In this document: piece by piece, positions 25,301 to 36,898 of the stretch | Position numbering within the stretch: position 1 is the first letter of the stretch | Layout of the letters: each line of letters opens with the position of its first letter | DNA from: Ligustrum vulgare | Taxonomy: Eukaryota > Streptophyta > Magnoliopsida > Lamiales > Oleaceae | DNA length: 64,000 bases | Direction: 5' to 3' | Assembly: GCA_963555705.1 (NCBI GenBank) | Contig: OY743169.1 | Coordinates: 9,672,014 to 9,736,013 of the forward strand | The notes under the pieces: model-generated | What the model saw: the letters and a program-made list of their open reading frames with translations, nothing else | Database searches by the model: none | What the model was told of the DNA's origin: nothing | Program-made: the position numbers and the translations under genes

Positions 25301-26825
25301 TTCTGATGAAACCCCTATACGTAAAACACAAATTTTGAAGCTGCCTTCTAAAAGCAGGCGACATGATTCTGGTGATGAATATAGTTCTGATGAGAACCCT
25401 AAACAGAAGACTCAAAAGTTGAAGCGGCATTCAAGGAGCAGGCATCAGGACTCAGATGACAAATATAGTTCAGATGAAGGGAATAAACAAAATCAGAAGA
25501 TGAAGCAGCTTGCGAAGAGCAGGCGACATGATTCTGATGACGAATATAGTTCTGATGAAGGCCTCAAACACAAGACTCGAAGAGGAGAGCAGACCTCAAA
25601 GAGCAGACAGCTTGGTCATGATGAGGAATTTTATTCTGATGTGGAGGAAGACAAAAGAAATCAACACAAGAAAGAGAGAAACCAGCTGAAAAAGTACAGC
25701 CCAGAAGAAGATGATTCTTTTCCCATTAATAAGATAATTGGTAGTGAGAGGAGAGACAAAGTCGATAGAAGGTATGATTATGAAAGTGACTACGATTCTG
25801 AGCTTGCAACCAAAAAGAAAAATGAGAAAGTTGATTGGATTAGAGGTCGGAATGATAAGTACAGGGAAGAAATCAAACCTGGCCATGCCAGACGAGAGAG
25901 CAAGATTGAAAGTAGAAGGCATGATTCCCATGCTGACACCGATGACCGTAATAATGATGATTTCCTTGTAAACAAAAGGGAGAGAGATCTAAAGCATGCG
26001 AGGGCTGAAGGAAGTAAGTCTCACAATAAGAATAGTAGTGGTTACGGTGATGATTTCGGTGCTAGAGGTGGACGAAGTGAAGAGAAAGGCCGTGAAGATG
26101 ATATGGGGAAACAAAAGAATCAAGCTGATGGATTGGACACATTCAGGAAACTAGAGCAACTTTCTAAATCAAAGAGAGAGAGGTCACAAGATGGAAGTGA
26201 AGAGGAGATAATGAGGGGCAAGAGAAAGATAGACGATGAGAACAAGGATGACCAACCTGAGAGGAAGTTAAGAAGGAAAGATCCAGCAAAAGAGGCTGAG
26301 CGCAATGGGGCTAAGATTGCATTGGAGAGACAGAGTCGATCATATAAGGAGGATCACAGCAGAGGCTCGAGGCCAGATAGATCTAGTGGACACTATGTTG
26401 ATGCTGGTGAACGAGCGGATATACATAGGACTAGGAATGAGTTGCACCATGGAAATAGGACTGATGATCGGCACTACGAAGGTCGTGGATCAAGTAGAAG
26501 AGAAAAGAGAGAGGAAGAAGGATACCGCAGCAAAAAGCATGAAAGGGATGAAGAGGAAGAGTCATACAGGAACCGTGAAGGATACCGCAGCAAAAAGCAT
26601 GAAAGGGATGAAGAGGAAGAGTCGTACAGGAACCATGAAAATGACCGGGAGCTTCATCGAGGGGCAGGACGAGGAAGAGAGCAAGAAGAGGAGCAAGGAA
26701 GTAGAAGGGGTGAGAGAGGTAGGGAATACACTTCCAAGAGAGCTAGATATGATGATGTGCATTCTGGTGGAAGAAGAAGATATGACAGTGGCAGTGATGA
26801 TAAGAAATCGAAACGCAGAGAATAA
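22303..26825 (+). CDS. CWC21: CWC21/SRRM2-like pre-mRNA splicing factor
   Basis: Two coding exons, 22,303-22,661 and 24,704-26,825, join in phase (2+1) to 826 residues. The start [20 protein letters not shown] is the invariant N-terminus of the Cwc21/SRm300(SRRM2) family, which contacts Prp8 and Snu114 in the activated spliceosome. The cwf21 domain follows at about residues 52-100 ([32 protein letters not shown]). The rest is a long charged tail rich in Ser, Arg, Lys, Asp and Glu with RS-like and SDSD tracts, nuclear in character. I chose the ATG at 22,303 over the upstream frame because the family starts with MYNGIG. The 2.04-kb intron contains an AT-rich dispersed repeat at about 23,105-23,265. 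No breaks seen. Confidence 0.92.
25270..25615 (+). repeat. Four in-frame repeats in the CWC21 tail
   Basis: The block [13 protein letters not shown] recurs with its core GAT/GAC codon at 25,281, 25,365, 25,449 and 25,530, so units are 28, 28 and 27 codons. Each unit has an acidic SDDEYSSDE part, a likely casein-kinase-2-type phosphorylation target by composition, followed by a basic [12 protein letters not shown] part. The repeats are diverged at the DNA level, so they are older than the 60-bp duplication further on. Confidence 0.75.
26517..26636 (+). repeat. 60-bp in-frame tandem duplication in the CWC21 coding region
   Basis: Positions 26,517-26,576 and 26,577-26,636 are near identical, with only a few substitutions near the unit ends. 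Each encodes [19 protein letters not shown] plus one residue. The frame is kept. The similarity points to a young duplication, which could be polymorphic between alleles or species. Confidence 0.9.
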
Positions 26826-29157
26826 TTACAACTGATGTCTTGCATTTGGCAGAATTGATGGTACGATCAATTTTTACTGCACCTTGTCGATTTATTTAAA
26901 TGTGTCATGTTTATTGTAACCAATCAGGAACTCCTTTCTTGCTTTCTCCCCTTTGTACTTTACCTATAACTAAGGATTTGCTGAGAACCAAATTGTCAAT
27001 ACATGTTGCTGGGGATATTCTAGGTATTATTACACATGCTCTTTTTACCAAAGACGCTTCATTTTGATTGAATTTGGTGCTGACTTGTGTGTAAAGAATA
27101 ATAATTGCCTACAGCTCAAGTTTATTATTAACAATTTTGTTATCTCCAGACAAATGGAATATATGAATAATGGCATATCCTATCTTCATTTCTTCGGTCG
27201 TCATTATATAAATTTGCGTATAAAAAATTATTTCCGGATGAATAAAAACTTTGTTCATCGATTTCCTTCTACAGTTTTATTGTCTTGTCTGGATGAATCT
27301 TGTTCGTAGCTTTGAATTATCATTAGATCAGCCTGACAATGGTATCATGGGATATATATATATATATATATATGTTACTTTCTTAAGTGAATGCAAATAG
27401 TTGAGTGTAGATCCATCGCCTGCTGATAATGGGCTTTATTTTGAATATCATGTACTTCATTTGAGTGTGTAAATGTTTACTTAAATGTTGCAGTGGAAAT
27501 TAACTTGTTGCTAAATTTATATATTAGAGAAGAGCTAGCATATATTTCAGATTCTGATGTTATGACCTGTTCATGATTCCAGGGTTGGTGGCGCAATATG
27601 TTGGATCATTACTTGTAGAATGTTCAACTTCGATTTTACCCAAAAAAAGGGGTTACAAGAGTCTTTCCCTTGCAATTGTGGAATGCTTATATGTATAATT
27701 TGGTTTTTGAAATTGTTGATGTAATGAATGCTAGATGCGGAGGCTATACTTTGCTTTGTCTTGTCTAGTTTGTTTTCTTCAGCATCTATCTGCTTGCTTG
27801 TGAAGGGAATAAACAGAAGCGAATTGGTAATGCTAAGCCAGGCATGCAAGCAGTTGTTTTGTCATTGTTATTTAGATTTTTTTTTTTCTTAATAATCTAG
27901 CCATCACACAGCCCTTTGACCGGGTGTGTTCATGATATCCGCCCAGATAAAGAGCCAACCTACCTTCATATCTACCAGCTGCCACTCCCAAAGTGCTAGG
28001 AAGTTCATTGATCAAAATCACTAACCCTATGTAGTTATCTGAGATTATCAGTGGTTTCTTGCTATCCACTTCTTATGGTCAATTGGTACATCTTGTTAGA
28101 TTCTAGCGCAATGTTTAGTTTCAACAACGGTGTTTGGAATGAATTCTGTTATAATTTGTAATAAACACATCGTTTTCAACTTGTATTATAATGTAACTTG
28201 GTTGACACTGGCAAGTAAGCCCTCTGCAATACTCTTTATCTTTGCTACCTCTGTTAGTCTTTAGAATATCCTTTACTTCTTTCTTTGATGAACAAATATT
28301 GATTTGGGTCTCTTTGTCAAAATAACCTGTCATCAACAAATTCTTTGTGTACATCGGGTGTTGTGTTTCTCCTCTTTTTTAGATGGTGTAATGGGTTGCA
28401 ATTCGGCCTTGTATAATCTGTTTAACCCAAGCTTCCTTTTCACTATTTTAAGTATCATCACCTATTCAGAAATGCTTGCTTCGTGATTGTCTTTCAGGGT
28501 GTGGAATGAGATTACAGCAAGCCTTCCTCCGGAAGCAAGGGAATCGAAACAGGCACGAGTGTCCTGAGTTCTTCATTGACTGTTATTCTCAAAGCTTGAA
28601 AAACTCGTGTTGGTGTCTTAATCCAACCTTGCCTGCCTCCTGTTTAGATATTAGATACTAGTTTACTGACTCTGCAATAAGCCTAAGTTTACTTTGGCAA
28701 CTCAGCCTTTTTAATCCATTTCAAATGACACTATGAATGATCGGAACCATTCTGCTATTTCATTAATCATATTACCACGACAAAATTGCTCCGGTACCAA
28801 CAGGGCTCTTACCATCAATTAGGAAAAGAAATGAAAGATGAGAGCGCCACCTCTGGTCCAAGAAGTCGAGTTCCGAATTAGGTCAACTAGTTCTCTAGTA
28901 GTATGCAGTGCACCAGTTAAACGAGCATTAACAATTTTTGTTTTGAGGAGATAAAAATCTGAATTGGCTTCACAATAATCCAATGTAGCAATTAATAAAA
29001 TAAATATGCCATGGTCAGCAGTTTAAGCCCACGTTGATGGCTTTGCAGTGAATCAAAGCCAACTATAAAACTTTATCAAATCTCATACGTGAAACCTAAA
29101 GACTAGAGAGTTACTTAAGAAAAGCATACGCAGAGGTCATTCTTTTAAAAAGCACAT
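26826..29157. other. Region downstream of CWC21, no gene recognised
   Basis: The CWC21 3' untranslated region should occupy the first part. A (TA) run lies at about 27,351-27,372. Around 28,490 the sequence TCTTTCAG/GGTGTGGAATG looks like a splice acceptor before a short open stretch, which could be an untranslated or alternative 3' exon, but I cannot link it to a protein. Small open frames on both strands here match no known family. Confidence 0.35.
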
Positions 29158-29165
29158 ACACACAG

Positions 29166-29334
29166 CAAGGGCGGAGCTAGGGGGTGGGCCGCCTGGGCCA
29201 TGGCCCACCCCATTTTTTTTAAAAAAAACTGAAAAATCATTTATAAATTAAAAAAAAAAAAAAAATTCTTTGAAGATGGCCCAGCTTATTTCATTGATGG
29301 CCTAGCCCATTCATGTGGGCTGGCTCCGCCCCTG
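29166..29334. mobile_element. hAT-type MITE, 169 bp
   Basis: The termini CAAGGGCGGAGC and GCTCCGCCCCTG form an inverted repeat of the CAGGGGCGGAGC type common to plant hAT elements. A perfect 8-bp target duplication ACACACAG flanks it (29,158-29,165 and 29,335-29,342). The arms also share GGCCCA/TGGGCC words and the centre is A-rich. No coding capacity. Confidence 0.88.
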
Positions 29335-29342
29335 ACACACAG

Positions 29343-30271
29343 GTCATTCTCTATATTAGCTTTATTTTATTATACATTTTATATCATTGATTATTCACTT
29401 TAAAAAAAATATTACTAAAAATAAATAAAGACAATAAATATTTTTATGAAAAAGTAAAATAAAGAAGCAAAAATAAAAAAATTGTTGGAGATTGTAAAAA
29501 ATTTTGCTCTTAAATTTAAAGATACTATCTATTATGTAGAATATACTCTTTAAATATAAATAGTCTATTGAAGATGTTCTCTCTCCGCCCCATAGACATA
29601 GACTAATTTCTATTTTCACACCGATTAAGAAAACATAATTGATATATATTGGAACTATAAATTTACTAACATTTTTCATAATATATTCATACATTGATTA
29701 ATAGATAAATCATATTTGTTGATAACAATACTTAATATATAAGGATATATTAGAAAATTAAGACATTAATATACTCTCAACAAAAAAATGACCTATAAAT
29801 TGTGACAAACAAAAAAAGGAAAACGAGGTTATCTTTGTAAGACGGATAGAGTAAATTAAAGAGTCTATTGGAGTTGCATTTTAAGTATTAACCCTCTAAA
29901 ACAAAGAGTATCTTAAGTTTAAATAACCTATTTGAGATGTGTAAGTAGCCTCGAGATAGATAGAGAAGTATTGAAACCGAAGTTATAATATATTTTAAGG
30001 TTGTATTGCTAACATAATCTGGGGTCTAAATTGTACGATAATAAATTCCCTCAAAAAGAAATTATCCGCACATGAGTCTTAGTCGACTTGCAGCTGTCAT
30101 GAAGGACAGCAATGATGTAGAGAATGCTCGACTTGAATACAGAAACTTATTAAACATGCTACCTTGTATTCTAATTTACGACGAGAAGCTATATCAAGTA
30201 TAGTCAAATTTCCACCGTCGCTCCATACATAATACACCACTACCACTTGCAAATGAAGTCTGTAGTACAGG
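29343..30271. other. AT-rich intergenic DNA
   Basis: No recognisable gene. The open frame at 29,395-29,694 (minus) is phenylalanine- and isoleucine-rich and reflects base composition only. Parts such as 29,860-29,960 look like old MITE debris but no boundaries can be placed. Confidence 0.35.
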
Positions 30272-30775
30272 CAGGGGCGGACATACACTGGGTCCTACTA
30301 GGTCACGTCACTCAGTAAAATTTTGGCCCAATTTATTATTTTTTTAATTATTATTATTATTTAAATCAAATACAACGCATTTTATGAATTAATGAAAAAT
30401 GTTAGTTTATTTGACACTTCGATAGCTTCAGTTTGCTATCATTTCATGAATTAGTGAATTTTAAATGATAACTTATGACTTATGAAGATTGAAGGTTGAG
30501 TTGGTGAATTTTAACCGATGATTTATGATTTACGGATCATGAATTTATGATTATGAATCTATATGAAGGTTGAATTGTGAATTTATGATTTCAAACGTAG
30601 AATTTGAAATATATGGCGATTGATAATTGTTGAATATTTTTTTACAATTGTTTATTTGATTACTTGTATCAGGGTTGGATAGATATTTTCAACGTAAATT
30701 TACGTTTTCCAATACTCATCCTTTAATAAAATAAAATTTAAAAAAAAAAAAAAAAAAAGAAGGGGGGGGGCGTAA
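30272..30775 (+). mobile_element. hAT-like element fragment (left end only)
   Basis: A hAT-type terminus CAGGGGCGGACATACACTGGG begins at 30,272, followed by GGCCCAATTTATT typical of elements related to the DUF4371 hAT downstream. The expected right terminus CCGCCCCTG and an 8-bp target copy were not found. The sequence runs into A- and G-tracts at about 30,738-30,770, where I place an approximate end. Confidence 0.4.
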
Positions 30776-31802
30776 GGTCTATCGCAAAAACACAAACCCA
30801 TTTTTGTGTCCCACTACTACAAGATGTATGTATTTGCCACTGATTTGCGTGCAAAGTCAAATATTTTAAGCAATATGATAATATGGTGAGTATATTGCCA
30901 CCACAAAACTTATTTTTTACACTGCAATTTTAAATATTTTTTTATCTACAAAAGTAAACAAGAATAAAATTACATAAATAACCTTTTAATTTTCTCTTAC
31001 TAATTTTTATGTACATCACAATAAAAATAACTTTCTTCTATTCTCTATATTTATTTCGCTGTCAATAACACATTGCAATTCATGGTAATGAAAGATTTTT
31101 ATCAGTAATCGACTATTTCAACAGCACCCTTTGAATTTATCAAAAAAGAAGATAATGTGAACTTAAACCTACAATGAAGCTTTTTTCTATTTAATTCAGT
31201 TTTGAATCAACACTGTACTACAGCATCATTTTAGATCTATGTTTAAGTACAATTCAAATAAAACTTTCTGATGGTAGATTATTGTTTGAAAATCAATTAA
31301 AAAAATGTAATGCCGTCTAGTTTCATGCTTCAGCCCTCTTCTGTGAAGTTAAATATTACAAAGAAGAATTTGAGAAGTTCAAGGGCCATGCATTCTTAAC
31401 AATATAATTTCCAGATTAATAGGGTTCATAAGGGATGTGAATGTATTTGGGAGAATACTTGTCGGCGTGGCATATTGAAGGACTTGAATCTCTCCAGTGT
31501 CATCATCACATTGCGGCATTTGATCACGTTTGGATTATCTACTCCCAAAGGATTTTGATTTCCTAATAGATCTGGTGGCATACAAACTCATCGTGGGTAC
31601 CGGGATGGAAGCTGGAGCGGAGTTGGGAGAAGAGGAAGGACTGGCAGTGTGGTGTACATATCTAATTTTTTTTTTTTTTAAATAATTAAATAAGGGGTAT
31701 ATTTGTATATATATTGTGTTATATTTATAAAAAGTATATTTTACTAGTGATGATAGTATAATGTGGTGTATTGAGTAGATTTTGTGGTGACAATATATTT
31801 AG
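30776..31802. other. AT-rich intergenic DNA
   Basis: Nothing recognised. A less AT-rich stretch at about 31,380-31,660 looks like decayed coding or exon sequence but no frame yields a known domain. Confidence 0.3.
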
Positions 31803-34800
31803 CAGGGACGGATGTGTGTTTGGGCAAGTTGGGTCAAATGACCCAGCAATATTTGAATTGAACTAAGAAAAAAAAAGGCCCAAAAAGAATTTGGCCCGTT
31901 CAATACAAAAAAGCCCAATTCTTCCTGAATGCTGAAGTCTGAACGCCCACAAATACAATACATCTCCCGACTCACCAATCCATACCCAATTTCTGTGAAA
32001 TTCCATTCCCCGCCAGGCCGCCTCTCGCTCCCTCCAGGCTCCAGCGACTAGTCCCTCACGTCACGCTGGCAACCAATTTTGGGCAGCCACGGTACCACCC
32101 TCCACCGGACCGCACAGTCCGCACTGCATTCTCTCAGCTCTCTCGCTCAATCGCTCTCAACCAGTCCGACTCCGCCAGTGATGTTAGGTATTGATTAATG
32201 AAGCCTGATTTCAAAATTCAAACTTAATATTTTTGATTTCTTTGTTAAGTAATTAAGCATTAGGTTTAGGATGTTGAGACTTGAGTTAATTTTGCTGATG
32301 TTCTAGCTTTTAAGTATTTGCTTTCTTTGAAATTAACGTTTAAAGCATTTTTTTAGTTTAAAATCTTAAATGTGTAATCTGTAGACTGAATTTGTAATCT
32401 TTGTATTGATTTCTTTAAAATGTTGTATTGATTTCTTCAATATTTCTTTGAAGTATTGTTGATTTCTTTTAGTATAACATGTGTATTGATTTCTTTAAAT
32501 GTGTAATCTGTGTATTACTAGGAATTTAGGATGTTGATGTTTTATGTTGCTTGATATCTTATTACAGAATATTGAATTATGGACAAATACTTGAAAAGGA
32601 AAGCCACATTGTCTAGTGAAGAACATAGTACTAATGTTTGTGAGGTCATTCAAGATGAAAGGGATATTTTGAATAAAATTGATGTTGCACAACTTCCTAC
32701 AAATCCTGGACTACGAATTCCAATAATGGAATATAATGTTAATGATCGGGATATGGTTCGAAGAGCATACTTGCAGTTAGATCCCTGTCAGCCTCTCAAG
32801 CATGATTTTTCACAAAAACAATGTGGAAAATCAGGATTGAGACGTTTTCAATCATCTTGGTTTAACAAATTCCCTTCTTGGTTAGAATATAGCATATAAA
32901 AAGATGCTGCATTTTGCTTCACTTGTTACCTTTCCCAATCAAGCAGTGAGCGCGGTAGCAGTGATACCTTTGTAAAGCGGGGGTTTTCAAATTGGAAACA
33001 CTTACAAATTCCTCAAGAACATGTTGGAGATCATAATAGTGCACACGGTAAAGCTCGTATTAGATGTGAAGCCTTCATGAATCAAAAGAAAAGTATTTCA
33101 TCTATTTTTTTGAAGAAGTCAGAACAAGAACGGAGTGACTACAAAATTCGTTTGGGTACATCAATAGATTGTGCTAAATTCCTTCTACGTCAAGGGCTAG
33201 CAATTCGAGGACGTGGTGAATTTGAAGGTTCAAGGAATCAAGGGAATTTTCTTGAACTATTGAAGTGGTTGTGTGATCACAATGATGAGATTAATGTCGT
33301 TGCGCTGAAGAATGCTCCAGAAAATTACAAGTTAACATCACCTACCATTCAAAAAGATATTGTAAGTGTTGCTGCCTTTGAAACTATCAATGTTATTATG
33401 AACAATATTGGTGATGGTTTATTTTCTATTCTTGTGGATGAATCTTGCGACATCTCAGTTAAGGAGCAAATGTCTATTGTTTTGCGTTATGTAGACAAGA
33501 ATGGTTGTGTAGTTGAACGTTTTGTTGGTATTGAGCATGTTTCGAGCACAACGGCTCTCTCACTTAAGGTTGCTATTGATCGTATGTTCTCTAGATATAA
33601 TTTAAGTATATCTAGATTGAGAGGTCAAGGCTATGACGAGGCTAGTAATATGCAAGGGGAGTTTAATGGTTTGAAAGCGCTTATTTTGAAAGAGAATCCA
33701 AATGCTTTCTACATTCATTGTTTTGCTCATCAACTTCAACTAGCTCTTGTAGGAGTGGCAAACAAGCATGTGGAGATCGATGCGTTCTTTGATTTATTTG
33801 ATAAGGTTGTAAATGTTGTTGGAGGTTCAGCTAAACGTTGTGATCTTCTTCGTGAGAAACAAAGACTCAAAGTTCTGGAAGCTCTTAGTCATGATGAAAT
33901 ATCTAGTGGACGTGGCCTTAATCAAGAAACTACACTTAAGCGTGCAGGTGACACACGTTGGGGTTCTCACTATGGTTCTGTGCTTAACTTGATTGGTATG
34001 TTTTCATCTATAATTGATGTCATTGATATGATTGCTAATGATGTTCCAAGTGCTGGAAAAAGAGGTGAAGCACTTAATTTGTTGAGCTTGATTCAAACAT
34101 TTGACTTTGCCTTTAGACTACATCTCAGGAAAAAGATCTTAGGAATTTCAGACGAATTGTCAAAGGCTTTACAAAAGAAGGATCAAGATATTGTCAATGC
34201 TATGAGATTAGTGAAAGTCTGTAAAGCACGACTTCAAGAAATGAGGGACAATGGATGAGATTCTTTTTTGGAAGCGGTTAGCTCTTTTTGTCAGACACGT
34301 GATATTGTTGTTCCTAACTTGAATGATGTTTATATACCTCCAGGTCGGTCACGAAGAAACAATCAAGAAATGACGAATTTACATCATTTGCGCGTGGATT
34401 TCTTTAATGTCGTCATTGATATAGAACTTCAGGAATTGAATGATCGTTTTTCTGAGGTTAATAGTGACTTATGTCTATGTGTTGCATGTTTGTGTCCAAA
34501 TGATTCATTTTGTGCTTTTTACAAGAAAAGATTAATTCAACTTGGTGGATATTATCTCAAAGATTTTTCACCAATAGATCTCTTGGCACTTGATGAACAA
34601 CTTGAAACTTATATTTTGCATATGCGCACCGATGAAGATTTTAGCGAATTACGAGGCCTTAGTAATCTTTCACAAAAGTTGGTGATGAAGAAAAAACATG
34701 AAGTTTATCCATTACTCTATAGGCTTGTGACGTTGGCATTAATTCTTCCAGTTGCAACTGCTACAGTGGAGAGAGCATTTTCATCAATGAATCTCGTTAA

Positions 34801-35125
34801 GACTCGACTGCGTAATCGAATTGGAGATCAATGGTTGAATGATAGTTTGATTGTATATATCGAGAAAGATATATTTGATAGAATTGATAATGATGTAATT
34901 ATACGTCGTTTTTAAAGTATGAAAACACGTAGGGATCAAGTGTAATAGTGATTCAAGTTATATTTTGATTATATATATTGGATTTTTGATGTATTATTAT
35001 TTATGATTTTCCTTATATTAGATTTGGTACTTAATATTGTTGTTTTCAATCCTCTTAGTCAAAAAAAAAAAAAAAATTCGGGGCCCCCGGAAGGGTGGCC
35101 TCCCCCCCCCCCCCTCCACCCCCAC
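31803..35125 (+). mobile_element. hAT element of the DUF4371 type, right end degraded
   Basis: The left end CAGGGACGGATGTGTG (31,803) fits the hAT terminus family. A GC-rich leader (about 31,980-32,185) is followed by a splice-donor-like junction, an AT-rich intron with TGTATTGATTTCTTT repeats (about 32,395-32,515), and the transposase frame 32,579-34,915. The right side ends in an A tract, GGGGCCCCCGG and a long C tract near 35,100-35,125. The expected inverted copy of the left end and an 8-bp duplicate of ATATTTAG (31,795-31,802) are not found, so the right terminus is lost or scrambled. Confidence 0.75.
32579..34915 (+). pseudogene. hAT transposase with DUF4371 and hAT dimerisation domain, two nonsense codons
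   Basis: One reading frame of 779 codons (stop included) runs from ATG 32,579 to the stop at 34,915 without a frameshift. It is interrupted only by TAA at 32,897-32,899 and TGA at 34,256-34,258. Visible parts are a TTF-type zinc-finger region (FCFTCYLSQSSS, RGFSNWKH, CRAH-like RIRCEAF) and DUF4371 (SILVDESCDISVKEQMSIVL, GQGYDEASNMQGEFNGL, CFAHQLQLALV). The C-terminal hAT dimerisation domain has YRLVTLALILPVATATVERAFS and KTRLRNRIGDQWLNDSL. The family resembles animal ZMYM1/THAP9-like and plant TTF-type finger transposases. Only two point mutations separate it from an open frame. Confidence 0.88.
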
Positions 35126-35677
35126 CCCTCTAATTTTTTGCCCTAACATTGTATAATTCCTTGCTCATATTTGGCCATGATAATATTGTCGTAAACATAA
35201 AGTTCGTAAATATTAAAATCTTGACAATGTTTTTATTGTAGTATTCTTCATATACGATATCTTTTGTTTACATGAGGGCATATGCACGTAAATTAATTCA
35301 TAATTTAGAATTCTGTATTACTGAATTTTGATGATTATTTTTCTAATAAGGGAATAGAATTATAGAAAGAACAACTTCAAAGTTCATCCTCAATTGAGTT
35401 GTTGAGAGAATGAAAAAAACTTTCATGGAGGAAAAGCCTCAAAACAATGCGAAGTGACACTAAACATTGTAAATATGAAACTATTCCAACGTAACATTCG
35501 TATTTAAGTACCACATCAGCAAAAAAGCTTTGAGAGTTGAGGAAATAATACAAAAACGATGTGCAAAACTAGGCACATCATAAAGCACTCAAGATCAACT
35601 AGTAGGTAAGAATAAGATGGCATATATTCTCCACGACGAACTCTCTCGGAGAATGAGTCTTTCATTCATAGATGTCT
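35126..35677. other. Spacer downstream of the DUF4602 gene
   Basis: AT-rich. It likely holds the 3' untranslated region of the minus-strand gene that ends at 35,678. No frames of interest. Confidence 0.4.
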
Positions 35678-36898
35678 CTAGTGGCGCTTCTTACCACCAT
35701 TCTTTCTCTTACCCTGACTCTTTTTGCCACCCTTCTTTTTCTTCCCTTTGCCAATTCCATGCCTGCTGCTTTCACCGGTGGCTCTAGGCGCAGAAGATTT
35801 CAACAAATTTTTGACATCAAGGACACCATTTCTGAAATGACCTTCAGTCGACTTCAGCACTCTATCCTCAGGTCTGCGCCTCTCTGTCGCTTTTTTAGTA
35901 CCACTGGTATGATGATGATACCCTCCAAATCTTCCGAGTATGGCATTCTAAAAGATTAAACATAGCATGCCATGATTCAAGAAATGCTGTATTGTGCAAA
36001 AGGCTATAGCAATTTGATGAGAAAGTGGAGGATGGGTGTAACCAACCTCTTGGAGCATTTTCTGCTCTCTTTCCTTTTGTTTCTTCATTTGCACTCGTGC
36101 AACACTAAGAGGTAACCTCTGTGTTTTCTGTGGCTGTTAAAATAAATATATAGTTAATATAAATCAAGGAAGAAATTGTGTTGAAATAAAAAGACACTAG
36201 TATTACCTTCCCACCAAGAGAAACAACCTTCCGGTTTTCCAATTCCTTCTTCTCTTTCCATGTCATATGCGATGAGCCTGAAATGACACACAAGAATACA
36301 CTCGTAATATATTCAAAATGGTACACTAGATAAAATCTTGTCATGAAGGAGTAAGAGATATGATCAAGTTCTTCCCCCTCCGTAACCACGACCAAATCCC
36401 ATTACCCTTGGAACAACTCAAGTCAGTCCTATTCATAATCATATTCAGTTACAAAGTCATGTTAGATAGTTCAAATCTAATTATCATTGCAGTATTAAAT
36501 AACTATTATCAACATTATGAATTTTTTATTTGATTTAATAATTCAAAAAGCATCTTAAATAAATGATGAAATTTTGAATCCTCAGTCAATATGTAAACCA
36601 TAGGGAGGGAATAGACAACTTCCTTAATCCAAATATTGTATTGTTGGCACTTATAAATCCTAATTTATATTAATATTGCAGTGACGTACTTCCCCCTGCC
36701 AGATCAGGAGAAAAGTTTTTTTTTTTATTGATGTCTTCTATATCACAAAATGAAGTTCCATAAAAAAGCAATCAAGAAAATCATAGTACCCAAAAACTCT
36801 ATATCTTTCATGATGGACTTAATATCCATTTTGGGAACCTCCGAGTCCATTTTACTGGTTGGGAATCCTCCCTTGGCTTCTTGTCTTCCCGTAGGCAT
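35678..36898 (-). CDS. Small basic protein of the DUF4602 (C1orf131-like) type
   Basis: Four exons on the minus strand, 36,898-36,790, 36,277-36,207, 36,133-36,047 and 35,947-35,678, join in frame to 178 residues starting MPTGRQEAK. An upstream acceptor at about 36,918 (TTTTGCAG) suggests an intron in the 5' leader. The centre, SLGGKPQKTQRLPLSVARVQ followed by KKQKEREQKMLQE, resembles the LGxKPxK and EEKR-rich part of DUF4602 proteins. FRNGVLDVKNLLK resembles their FKNGTL...-type C-terminal motif. The tail is almost pure Lys/Gly/Arg, as in nucleolar proteins. Human C1orf131 is a small-subunit processome component; by analogy this would act in early 40S ribosome assembly, but that is inference. 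No transmembrane or signal segment. Confidence 0.75.

Noticed and set aside
25078..26835. Long open frames in other frames and on the minus strand across the CWC21 tail
   Set aside because: They are shadows of the repetitive, purine-rich coding sequence. The cwf21 frame is the only one with family similarity.
28476..28661. Exon-like stretch after a good splice-acceptor consensus
   Set aside because: The open part is short, no upstream partner exon or known protein could be assigned, so it is mentioned only as a possible untranslated exon.
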